This document shows positions 17,679 through 24,785 of a stretch of 64,000 nt of DNA, piece after piece. Both the position numbers and the translations under genes were made by a program. The DNA comes from Sphingomonas lycopersici (GTDB lineage Bacteria > Pseudomonadota > Alphaproteobacteria > Sphingomonadales > Sphingomonadaceae): contig NZ_JANFAU010000006.1 in assembly GCF_026130605.1 (NCBI RefSeq), forward strand, positions 232,445 to 296,444. Reading direction: 5' to 3'. Positions within the stretch are counted from its first letter, which is position 1, and the number at the start of each line of letters is the position of its first letter. A model generated the notes under the pieces. The model was not told the origin of the DNA and made no database searches. It worked only from the letters and a program-made list of their open reading frames with translations.

Positions 17679-17772
17679 GGATATTGCTCCTTCGATAATC
17701 GGGCCGCGGGATGGAAATGTCCGCCGACGCGTGAAGCGCCGGCGGACACCTTCCTCCCCAGGAAGTCGTGCG

Positions 17773-17928
17773 TCAGCCGAGCCGGCCGAGGCGGTGGTAG
17801 AGATTGGAGAATTTCGCCGAGCGGGGATCGTCCGCGATCGTCCGCACATAATGCGCGACCGCTTCCTTCATCAGCCCGAAGTCCTCGGTGGAGAACACGG
17901 CGCGGCTGCGCTGCGGTTCCTTGGTCAT
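17773..17928 (-). CDS. 51-residue conserved-looking protein upstream of aceA
   Basis: Not recognised. Begins MTKEPQRSRAVFSTEDFGLM and continues with a helical region VAHYVRTIADDPRSAKFSNL. Supported by a good ribosome site (CAGGAG, 7 bases before ATG), a well-placed stop, charged non-shadow composition, and position: same strand as aceA, about 95 bases before it, divergent from the RamB/ScfR-like regulator. No membrane segment or signal. It may be co-transcribed with aceA. The frame extends upstream to 18015 but that part lacks a ribosome site. Confidence 0.7.
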   Translation of the reverse strand: MTKEPQRSRAVFSTEDFGLMKEAVAHYVRTIADDPRSAKFSNLYHRLGRLG

Positions 17929-18063
17929 TACGTGGCTCCTGATTGCGTTCCGGCGTCGCCGCCTGATGGAAGTGTGATAATCGACGAAAACGCGCAGTGA
18001 GAGCCGGAAACACACTGAATTCGTGTCGCCACGTCGCGGAAAGCGCGTTAATAGCGGTCATAT

Positions 18064-18079
18064 TGTAAAGTAATTTACA
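18064..18079. promoter_or_regulatory. Palindromic operator candidate for the aceA-locus regulator
   Basis: TGTAAA-GTAA-TTTACA, perfect 6-bp arms in an AT-rich patch 12 bases before the regulator start at 18092. The position over the leader and ribosome-site region suits autorepression and could also affect the divergent 51-residue gene/aceA promoter. Confidence 0.5.
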
Positions 18080-18091
18080 GGATCGACGGCA

Positions 18092-19498
18092 ATGGCGCGG
18101 GACAAACTGCTTGCTGGCCATGCGGTGCGCCGGCTTCGGCGCCGCACCGGGCTGACCCAGGCGGCAATGGCGGAAATGCTGGAGATTTCGCCGAGCTATC
18201 TCAATCTGATCGAGCGCAACCAGCGCGCGCTGCCGGCGGCATTGCTGGTGCGGATGGCCGAGCAATTCGATTTCGACCCGCGCGCGCTCGCGGCGGGCGA
18301 GCCGGGCGGCGGGGCGGCGGCGATCCGGCGGCGACTCGCCGATCCGTTGTTCGCCGATCTGGAGATCGACCGGCATGAGGTGGAGGAATGGCTCGCCGCT
18401 GCGCCCGGCGGGGCGGAGGCGTTCGCGCGCGCCTTCGATCGCGCCGGCGGGGGCGGGGAGGCGCCGGCGGACGCGAGGCGCGACGATGCGATGGCCGCGG
18501 CACGGCGCGAGATCGACCGCTGGCGCAACCATTTCCCCGATCTCGACGCGGCGGCCGAGGCGCTGGCCGACGACCTTCGGCTGGTCGGCGCCGATCTCTA
18601 CGCCGGGCTGGTCGAGCGGTTGCGCGTCAAGCACGGGCTGTCGATCCGCATCCTGCCGATCGAGGTGATGCCCGATCTGTTGCGCCGGCTCGATCTCCAC
18701 GCGCGGCAATTGCAGTTGAGCGAGACGCTCGACGCGCCGGCGCGCTGCTTCGCGCTCGCCGCGCAGCTCGCGCAACTCGAGGCGCGGACCGAGATCGACG
18801 CGCTCGCGCGCGGCGCCGCGTTCGCCGATCGCAGCGCGGAACGGCTGTTCCGCCGCCACCTCGCGGGCTATTTCGCCGCCGCGGTGATGATGCCCTATGC
18901 GCGCTTCCTGCGCGCGTGCGAGGCGAGCGGCTATGACGTGAGCGTGCTCGAACGCCGTTTCGGCGCGAGCTTCGAACAGGTCGCGCACCGGCTCACCACG
19001 CTCCAGCGCGTCGGCGCGCGCGGGCTCGCCTTCTTCATGATCCGCATCGACCGCGCCGGGCAGGTCTCGAAGCGTTACGCCGGGGCGAGCGGCGGCGTGC
19101 TGGTCGAGGCGCGCGGGCGCTGCCCGTTATGGCGCCTCCACCACGCCTTCGACCGGCCGGGGGCGCTGGCGGTGCAACTGGTCGAGCTGGAGGACGGCGC
19201 GCGCTGGTTCACCCAGGCGCGCACCACCGGCGCGCCGGGCGGACGCCCCGATGCCGCGCCGCATGAGGTGGTGGCGGAATTCGCGGTCGGCCTGGGTGTC
19301 GCGGCGGAGCAGGCGGGGGGGCTGGCGGCGGCGCGCGGGCTGGATCTGGCCGGCGCCGCGACCCCGATCGGGCTCGGCTGCCGCGCCTGTCTGCGCGCGG
19401 CCTGCGCGCAACGCTCGGCGGCGCCCGACGGGCGCGCGCTGCTGGTCAACGATCGCGAACGCGGGCTGTCGGCGCTGAGCTTTGCGGGGGAGGAATGA
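18092..19498 (+). CDS. XRE-family regulator with ImmA/IrrE-like and C-terminal DUF2083-type domains (RamB/ScfR type)
   Basis: 468 residues. N-terminal Cro/C1 helix-turn-helix (RLRRRTGLTQAAMAEMLEIS followed by PSYLNLIERNQRALP, about residues 12-50), middle ImmA/IrrE-type domain (AARCFALAAQLAQLEARTEI, then FRRHLAGYFAAAVMMPYARF where family members carry a zincin-like HExxH; here the motif is degenerate, RRHLAGYFAAA), C-terminal Cys-containing domain (CRACLRAACAQR) as in RamB, ScfR and MccR. Those relatives sense acyl-CoA and control acetate/propionate genes. Divergent orientation from aceA and the palindrome at 18064 make it the likely regulator of the glyoxylate shunt here. Confidence 0.85.
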   Translation: MARDKLLAGHAVRRLRRRTGLTQAAMAEMLEISPSYLNLIERNQRALPAALLVRMAEQFDFDPRALAAGEPGGGAAAIRRRLADPLFADLEIDRHEVEEWLAAAPGGAEAFARAFDRAGGGGEAPADARRDDAMAAARREIDRWRNHFPDLDAAAEALADDLRLVGADLYAGLVERLRVKHGLSIRILPIEVMPDLLRRLDLHARQLQLSETLDAPARCFALAAQLAQLEARTEIDALARGAAFADRSAERLFRRHLAGYFAAAVMMPYARFLRACEASGYDVSVLERRFGASFEQVAHRLTTLQRVGARGLAFFMIRIDRAGQVSKRYAGASGGVLVEARGRCPLWRLHHAFDRPGALAVQLVELEDGARWFTQARTTGAPGGRPDAAPHEVVAEFAVGLGVAAEQAGGLAAARGLDLAGAATPIGLGCRACLRAACAQRSAAPDGRALLVNDRERGLSALSFAGEE

Positions 19499-19506
19499 AT
19501 TCCCTC

Positions 19507-19588
19507 CCGTTCGGGCTGAGCTTGTCGAAGCCCTGCCCTTCTCTTCCAACGAAGAAAGTGCAGCCCTTCGACAAGCTCAGGGCGAAGG
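19507..19588. repeat. REP-like palindromic element, copy 3
   Basis: CCGTTCGGGCTGAGCTTGTC at the left and CTTCGACAAGCTCAGGGCGA at the right. The right outer arm reads CGAAGGG rather than CGAACGG. It fills the gap between two convergent genes (regulator and efflux outer-membrane factor) and may terminate both. Confidence 0.88.
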
Positions 19589-19594
19589 GAGGGG

Positions 19595-21019
19595 CTAGGG
19601 CGCCGCCCACCCCAATCCGAGCGCCTTCTGGATCGCGACATAATCGGCGGTCATCGCGGCGGTGCTCTGGCTCAGCGTCTGTTGCGCCGAGGTGCGCTGG
19701 CGTTCGGCGTCGAGCACGTCGATCATCGTCGCGGTGCCGGCGTCGAAGCGCTGGCGCATCAGCTTCGCGCTGCGCTCCGCGGTGGCGAGCGAGCGCGCCG
19801 CATTGGCCACCGTCTGCCGCCGCGCGGCATAGCGCGACAGCGAATCCTCGGCATCCTTGAGCGCATTGAGCACCGCGCCGCGATATTGCGCCGCCGCCTC
19901 GTCGCGCGCGCCCTCGGCCTGCCCGACACGCGCGGCGTTGCGCCCGAAGTCGAGGAAATTCCACGATAGCTGCGGCGCGGCCAAAGCCGAGATCTTGTCG
20001 AGATCGAAGATATCGCCCGGCTTGCTCCCGCCGATCCCGATCAGCCCCATGAAGCTGATGCGCGGGAATTTGGCCGCCTCGGCGGCGCCGATCTTGGCGG
20101 TCGCGGCCGCGAGCTGGCGTTCGGCGGCGCGGATATCGGGGCGGCGCTGGAGCAAGGCGGCGGGATCGCCCACCGCGACCTCGGCCGGCGGCAGCGGCAC
20201 CGCGCGCGCCGGCGAGAGCAACGTGTCGAGCGCCCCCGGTGCCTCGCCCGCCAGCGTCGCGAGCGCGTTGAGATAGGCGTCGCGCTCGGCGTTGAGCGGC
20301 AGGATCGCGGCGTCGCTCTGCTCGACCAGCCCGCGCAGCCGCTCGACATCGAGCGCGGAGGCGGTGCCCGCGCCGTAGCGCTGCTCGGTCAGCCGCAGCA
20401 ACTCGCGCTGCTGCGCCGCGGCCTCCTGCGCCAGCACGATGCGCTGCTGGCGATCGCGCAGATTGACGTAATTCTGCGCCACCTCGGCGGTCAGGCTGAC
20501 CTGCGCGTCGGCGACATTGGCCTCCGCGGCGCCGATCGAGGCGCGCGCCGCCTCGATCTTGCGGCGCTGCCCGCCGAACAGGTCGATCTCCCAGCTCGCG
20601 TCGAACCCGAGATTGTAGAAATCGAGGCTGGTCGATCCGCCGCCCCCGCCGCCGCTGCTCTGCCCGAGGTTGATCCCCGGGAGCTGGGCGTGGAGATAGG
20701 TCGCCTGCGCATTGCCGCTCGGCAATTCGTTGGCGCGTTCGAGCCGGAGCGAGGCGCGCGCCTGTTTGAGCCGCGCTTCGGCGATCTGGACGTTGGGATT
20801 GGCGGCGAGCGCGCGGCGTTCGAGCTCGTCGAGCGTCGCGTCGCCGAGCCCGGTCCACCACAAGGCGACGGTCGGCGCGGCGGGCGCGGTGGCGTCGGCG
20901 ACGCGGACGAAATTGGCGGGCGGCTTGGCCGCGCCGGCCGACGCCGGCCCGGCATAATTCGGCCCGACGGTGCAGGCGGCGAGCGCCGCGAGCGGCAGGA
21001 GCGCGAGGGCGTTACGCAT
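19595..21019 (-). CDS. Outer-membrane efflux lipoprotein, NodT/OprM type
   Basis: TolC-like trimeric outer-membrane channel for the adjacent EmrAB pump. 474 residues from the ATG at 21019 (upstream GAGG; the upstream extension lacks a signal). Signal with lipobox LAALAAC, Cys at residue 16. Two repeated coiled-coil halves of the OEP family: first half with NPNVQIAEARLKQARASLRL, second with AERQLAAATAKIGAAEAAKF and a C-terminal helix QRTSAQQTLSQSTAAMTADY. Eleven bases downstream of the emrB-like gene, third in an emrA-emrB-oprM operon. Confidence 0.93.
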   Translation of the reverse strand: MRNALALLPLAALAACTVGPNYAGPASAGAAKPPANFVRVADATAPAAPTVALWWTGLGDATLDELERRALAANPNVQIAEARLKQARASLRLERANELPSGNAQATYLHAQLPGINLGQSSGGGGGGSTSLDFYNLGFDASWEIDLFGGQRRKIEAARASIGAAEANVADAQVSLTAEVAQNYVNLRDRQQRIVLAQEAAAQQRELLRLTEQRYGAGTASALDVERLRGLVEQSDAAILPLNAERDAYLNALATLAGEAPGALDTLLSPARAVPLPPAEVAVGDPAALLQRRPDIRAAERQLAAATAKIGAAEAAKFPRISFMGLIGIGGSKPGDIFDLDKISALAAPQLSWNFLDFGRNAARVGQAEGARDEAAAQYRGAVLNALKDAEDSLSRYAARRQTVANAARSLATAERSAKLMRQRFDAGTATMIDVLDAERQRTSAQQTLSQSTAAMTADYVAIQKALGLGWAAP

Positions 21020-21030
21020 GACCAAAAGCC

Positions 21031-22596
21031 TCAATGCATCGCGAGCGGCTGCCCCTTGGGCAGCGGCCGCAGGAACATGACGAGCGGGATGACGCAGATG
21101 ATGCCGATCCCGAGCAGCCAGAAGATATCGTTGAAGGTCATCACCAAAGCGTCGCGCTGGATCGTCCCGGTGAGCGAGCGCAGCGCCGCGTCGGGGCCGC
21201 CGAGCATCTGGCCGAGCCCGCCGAGATAATCCTGTACCAGCCCCGAATTGGCGGGCAGCGCCTCTTCGGCGCGGCGGCTGTGCAGCCAAAGACGCTGGTC
21301 CTGGATCGTCGCGATCGCGGCGAGCGCGAACGACCCGCCGAGGTTGCGGGTCGCGCTGAACAGCCCGGCGGCGTCGCCCGCTTCGCGCGGCGGGACCGAG
21401 GTGATCGCCGCCTGGTTGAGAAACAGGAAGCCGAGGATCGAGCCGATCCCGCGCAGCAATTGCGAATCGACGAATTGCGCGCCGGTCGCCTGCGCGGTCA
21501 GCGTCGTATCGAGCAGGCAGCTCCCCGCCATGATCGCCAGCCCCGCCGCGACCGCGAAACGGATGTCGAAATAACGGATCATCAACGGGGTGAAGGGCAT
21601 CATGATCAGCGAGGGGATGCCCGACAGCAGCACCACCTTGCCCGATTGCAGCGCATTATAATCGGCGATCGCAGCGAGGAATTGCGGGATCACATAAGCG
21701 GTGCCGTAGAGCACCATCCCGACGACGAACCCCATCAGCGCGACCGCGCCGAACTGGCGATCGAGCAGCAATTTCAATTTGATCACCGGCCGTCTGGCGA
21801 AAACCTGCCCGGCGAACAGCAGCAGGAAACCGACGGCGGACAGCACCGTCAGCCACACGATCTCGCTGCTCTGGAACCATTGTTCGCGCTGCCCCTCTTC
21901 GAGCACGACGGTGATCCCGCCGAGCCCGAGCGCGAGCCCGGCGATCCCCAGCCAGTCGGCGTTGCGCAGCTCGGCGAACTGCGGCTTCTGATGCGGCATC
22001 GTCAGCAGCAGCAACGTGACGAGCAGGATGCCGACCGGCAGGTTGAGGAAGAAGGCATAATGCCAGCTGACATTCTCGGTCAGCCAGCCGCCGATCAGCG
22101 GCCCCTGCACCGGCCCGAGGATCGCGGTGACCCCGAACAAGGCGTTGCCGATCGGCTGCTGCGCGCGCGGCAGCCGGGTGGCGATGATCGTCATCGCGGT
22201 GGGAATCAGCGCGCCGCCGGTGAAGCCCTGCCCGACGCGGCCGATGATCATCATCGTCAGGTTGGTCGAAACCCCGCACAGCATCGAGAAAGCGGTGAAC
22301 AGGCTCGCCGCGATGAGCAGGAATGTGCGCAGCCCGAGCAAGCGTTCGAGCCACGCCGACAGCGGGATGATGACGATTTCGGCGACGAGATAGGCGGTGG
22401 CGATCCACGTCCCCTCGGTGCCGCTCGCGCCGATCTCGCCCTGGATCGTCGGCAGCGCCGAATTGACGATCGATACGTCGAGCGTCGCCATCATCGCGCC
22501 GAGGCTGCCCGCGATCACCGCGAGCCACGCCGACGCATCGGCGCGCGGCACGGTGCCGGCGGGGGCCGCGGCCCCGGCGGCGGCGGCGGCGCTCAC
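21031..22596 (-). CDS. emrB: DHA2-family drug efflux transporter, EmrB type
   Basis: Proton-driven major-facilitator exporter with 14 predicted membrane helices. 521 residues. Motif for DHA2 members ATLDVSIVNSALPTIQ at about residues 37-52 and the motif C-like ALFGVTAILGPVQGPLIGGW at about residues 150-170. Starts at a GTG overlapping the stop of the adaptor gene (GTGA), so it is co-translated with it. Forms a tripartite pump with the adaptor and NodT-like channel. Substrates are probably hydrophobic drugs or acids; not determinable here. Confidence 0.93.
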   Translation of the reverse strand: MSAAAAAGAAAPAGTVPRADASAWLAVIAGSLGAMMATLDVSIVNSALPTIQGEIGASGTEGTWIATAYLVAEIVIIPLSAWLERLLGLRTFLLIAASLFTAFSMLCGVSTNLTMMIIGRVGQGFTGGALIPTAMTIIATRLPRAQQPIGNALFGVTAILGPVQGPLIGGWLTENVSWHYAFFLNLPVGILLVTLLLLTMPHQKPQFAELRNADWLGIAGLALGLGGITVVLEEGQREQWFQSSEIVWLTVLSAVGFLLLFAGQVFARRPVIKLKLLLDRQFGAVALMGFVVGMVLYGTAYVIPQFLAAIADYNALQSGKVVLLSGIPSLIMMPFTPLMIRYFDIRFAVAAGLAIMAGSCLLDTTLTAQATGAQFVDSQLLRGIGSILGFLFLNQAAITSVPPREAGDAAGLFSATRNLGGSFALAAIATIQDQRLWLHSRRAEEALPANSGLVQDYLGGLGQMLGGPDAALRSLTGTIQRDALVMTFNDIFWLLGIGIICVIPLVMFLRPLPKGQPLAMH

Positions 22597-23750
22597 TGGC
22601 CGATCCGCTCGTTATGCTGTTGCTGCTCGCGCCGGATGCGGTCCGCCGCGCCCTTCGCGCCGCGCGTATCGACGCTGACCTCGACCGACATGCCGGGGAC
22701 GAGCAACGCGCGGGTCTCCGGCCCGGGGCTGATCGCGATCCGCACCGGCACGCGCTGGACGATCTTGGTGAAATTGCCGGTGGCGTTCTGCGGCGGCAGC
22801 ACCGAGAATTGCGCGCCGGTGCCCGGCGAGACGCTGGCGACGCGGCCGGGGATCTCGACCCCGGGCAGCGCGTCGACCGATACCGACACCGGCTGGCCGG
22901 GGCGCATCAGCCCGAGCTGGGTCTCCTTGAAATTGGCGGTGATATAGAGGTCCTTGACCGGCACCAGCGTCATCAGCCGGGTCGCCGCCTGGACATATTG
23001 GCCTTGCCGCACCGTCTTGCTGCCGACGCGCCCGTCGATCGCCGCGCGGATCAAGGTCGCGCCAAGATTGGTCTCGGCCGCAGCCAGTTGCGCCCGCGCC
23101 CCCTCACCCTGCGCGCGCGCCTGCTTGACCTGTGCGTTGAGCGTGCCGATGCGGCGTTCGGCGCTGACCAGCGCGGCCTGCGCTGCGGCGACCTTGGCAT
23201 CGGCCTGGGTCGCCTGGTTGCGCAATTGCGAGAGCCGCTCGCGGGTCTCCGCGCCGCTCGCAGCGAGCGGCTGATAGCGCGCCACCTCGCTATGCGCATA
23301 AGCCGCGTCGGTGCGCGCGGCGGCGAGATCGGCGCGCGCGCGGGTGATCGCGGCCTGCTGCTCGCCGATCTGCGCCTGTACCCCGGTCGCGTTGGCTTCG
23401 GCGACGTCGATCTGCGCCTGGCTCTGCGCCGCCTGCGCGTGATAATCGCGCGCGTCGATCTGGACCAGCGGATCGCCCGCCTTCACCGGCTGGTTCTCCG
23501 CGACGAACACCTTGTCGACATAGCCCGCGACCTTGGGCGAGACGGTGACGCCATCGGCCTGGACATAAGCGTCGTTGGTCGATTGCTGGTATTTTCCGTA
23601 GCTTTCGTAACGCACGAACCCCGCGATGCCGGCGACCACCGCGATCACCGCGACGATCAGCAGCACGCGGCGGACGCGCGGGTTCTTCAGCGGCGAGGGG
23701 CGCGGTTCGGGCGATTCGCTAGCGGCAGGAGGGGGCGTCTGGTCGGCCAT
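22593..23750 (-). CDS. emrA: Membrane-fusion (HlyD/EmrA) adaptor of the efflux pump
   Basis: Periplasmic adaptor joining EmrB to the outer-membrane channel. 385 residues. One membrane helix (VLLIVAVIAVVAGIAGFV, about residues 29-46), then DAYVQADGVTVSPKVAGYV of the lipoyl half-domain, a long coiled-coil hairpin (about residues 105-215, Ala/Gln/Arg-rich) and a beta-barrel region (GQPVSVSVDALPGVEIPGRV). First gene of the operon, divergent from marR-like gene across an 80-base gap with a palindrome. Confidence 0.93.
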   Translation of the reverse strand: MADQTPPPAASESPEPRPSPLKNPRVRRVLLIVAVIAVVAGIAGFVRYESYGKYQQSTNDAYVQADGVTVSPKVAGYVDKVFVAENQPVKAGDPLVQIDARDYHAQAAQSQAQIDVAEANATGVQAQIGEQQAAITRARADLAAARTDAAYAHSEVARYQPLAASGAETRERLSQLRNQATQADAKVAAAQAALVSAERRIGTLNAQVKQARAQGEGARAQLAAAETNLGATLIRAAIDGRVGSKTVRQGQYVQAATRLMTLVPVKDLYITANFKETQLGLMRPGQPVSVSVDALPGVEIPGRVASVSPGTGAQFSVLPPQNATGNFTKIVQRVPVRIAISPGPETRALLVPGMSVEVSVDTRGAKGAADRIRREQQQHNERIGQ

Positions 23751-23793
23751 AGGTCATTCCCGAAACGGAGATTGCGCGCCTAGATGCTCGCAG

Positions 23794-23809
23794 TTGCAGC
23801 ATAATGCAA
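23794..23809. promoter_or_regulatory. MarR-type operator candidate between emrA and marR
   Basis: TTGCA-GCATAA-TGCAA, perfect 5-bp arms with the spacing common for MarR-family sites. It lies in the 80-base divergent gap and overlaps the ATG at 23804, which argues that the regulator starts at the later ATG (23831). Confidence 0.5.
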
Positions 23810-23830
23810 GACCATGTATTGAGGTTCCTC

Positions 23831-24259
23831 ATGAACTGCGACGATCAACTCATCCAGGGCCTTGCGCGCGTCTATCTCCACCTCCAGCGGCGGGTGAATC
23901 GCGAGCTGGCGCAGGAGGGCGGGTCGCTCGCGCGGCTCAAATTGCTGCTTTTCGTCCAGAAGCGCGAGGGCGCCGCGCGCGCGGCGGATATCGCCGATAT
24001 GTTCGACCTCGCGCCGCGCACCGTGACCGAGGGGCTCGACGCGCTCGAACGCGACGGGCTGATCGTGCGTACCGCCGATTCCGACGACCGCCGGGTCAAG
24101 CGGATTGCGGTGACCCCGGCGGGGGAGGGGGTGATCGCCGCCAGCCAGCCGCTGCGCGCGCAATTGCTCGCCGAGACCTTCGCGGTCCTCACCGCGGAGG
24201 AGCGGGCCCAGCTCAGCGCGCTGCTCGGCAAGCTCGCAGCGTCGCTTGACGAGGGATAG
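23831..24259 (+). CDS. MarR-family transcriptional regulator
   Basis: Winged-helix repressor, 142 residues from the ATG at 23831 (GAGG 6 bases upstream); an ATG at 23804 in the same frame overlaps the palindromic site. Winged helix with ARAADIADMFDLAPRTVTEG as helix-turn-helix and DGLIVRTADSDDRRVKRI as the wing (the DxRxxxV signature of MarR). Divergent from emrA-emrB-oprM, so the expected role is ligand-released repression of that efflux operon. Confidence 0.92.
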   Translation: MNCDDQLIQGLARVYLHLQRRVNRELAQEGGSLARLKLLLFVQKREGAARAADIADMFDLAPRTVTEGLDALERDGLIVRTADSDDRRVKRIAVTPAGEGVIAASQPLRAQLLAETFAVLTAEERAQLSALLGKLAASLDEG

Positions 24260-24278
24260 TTCAGCCCGTCACTCGTCC

Positions 24279-24297
24279 CCCCGGCCTTGAGCCGGGG
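24279..24297. terminator. GC-rich hairpin after marR
   Basis: CCCCGGC-CTTGA-GCCGGGG followed by TGACGG. Same half-element as the long inverted repeat at 32941-33048. Probably a transcription end for the marR-like gene. Confidence 0.5.
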
Positions 24298-24411
24298 TGA
24301 CGGCGTGCGGGGGCCTCTTGCAAGGCGGGCTTGCACCCTCGCTTACCTGTGATATTCTCCTGAACGGCTGCAGCGTGCCCCAGAGCATGCGCGGCCGGCA
24401 GGAGATGGATG

Positions 24412-24519
24412 ATGGAAAGACTCCAGCCCGAGGTATGTGCCTGCAATGTGGGCCTGCTGGCCTGCGCGAGCGGCCTCGCTCTGGCGATTTTCGGCGTCGC
24501 TTTCGCGCTGCTGGGCTGA
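24412..24519 (+). CDS. Possible 35-residue hydrophobic small protein
   Basis: Not recognised. Starts MERLQPEVCACNVGLLAC and ends in one hydrophobic segment (GLALAIFGVAFALLG), with three cysteines near the N terminus. AGGAG lies 7 bases before the ATG at 24412 (a tandem ATG is at 24409). A 9-bp perfect hairpin follows 36 bases after the stop. It could be a small membrane protein or leader peptide for the TonB receptor, or chance. Confidence 0.4.
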   Translation: MERLQPEVCACNVGLLACASGLALAIFGVAFALLG

Positions 24520-24555
24520 TCGCCCGGCGCATTATCGGCCACTATTTGCCGCGGC

Positions 24556-24575
24556 CAACGCCCGGACGGGCGTTG
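24556..24575 (+). terminator. Perfect 9-bp hairpin after the small frame
   Basis: CAACGCCCG-GA-CGGGCGTTG. No immediate U-tract; a T-rich stretch (TCTTTTTCG) follows about 35 bases on. Could end the small transcript or be part of the TonB receptor leader. Confidence 0.35.
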
Positions 24576-24696
24576 CTGCAGTCTTCATCGCGCTGTCATT
24601 TATCGTGTCTTTTTCGAGGGATCGGTCCAATCGCGCGGCGATGTTCCTGATCCGTACGCGAAAGATGAAGTGAAAATGAATTCAATGCGTCATCGC

Positions 24697-24714
24697 GTGT
24701 CACCGAAGTGTCAC
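24697..24714 (+). promoter_or_regulatory. Pho-box-like direct repeat upstream of the TonB receptor
   Basis: GTGTCAC-CGAA-GTGTCAC: two identical 7-mers with an 11-base period, the geometry of a PhoB site (CTGTCAT-N4-CTGTCAT) though the sequence differs at two positions per half. It lies 72 bases before the receptor start. CTGTCAT also occurs about 100 bases further upstream. Confidence 0.4.
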
Positions 24715-24785
24715 CGGACTGCCCATAACCGATCATAGAGGGCTTCCCCGCGGGCCGATGCAGCCCGGATAGGGGATTTGTCACA

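Larger units (their letters stand above)
24260..24785 (+). other. 526-base gap before the TonB receptor: hairpins, one small frame and direct repeats
   Basis: Holds, in order: a palindromic hairpin (24279-24297), a possible 35-residue gene (24412-24519), a perfect 9-bp stem hairpin (24556-24575), a CTGTCAT-type element near 24595 and a GTGTCAC direct repeat (24697-24714). Frames longer than 100 codons here lack ribosome sites and family character. The rest shows nothing recognisable. Confidence 0.6.

Noticed and set aside
23821..23830. GAGG-TT-CCTC symmetry over the MarR ribosome site
   Set aside because: A two-base loop cannot form a stable hairpin; it is most likely chance.
24297..24650. 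A 117-codon plus-strand frame in the gap before the TonB receptor
   Set aside because: It begins inside a palindromic repeat, has no ribosome site and overlaps the better 35-residue frame. It has no family character.
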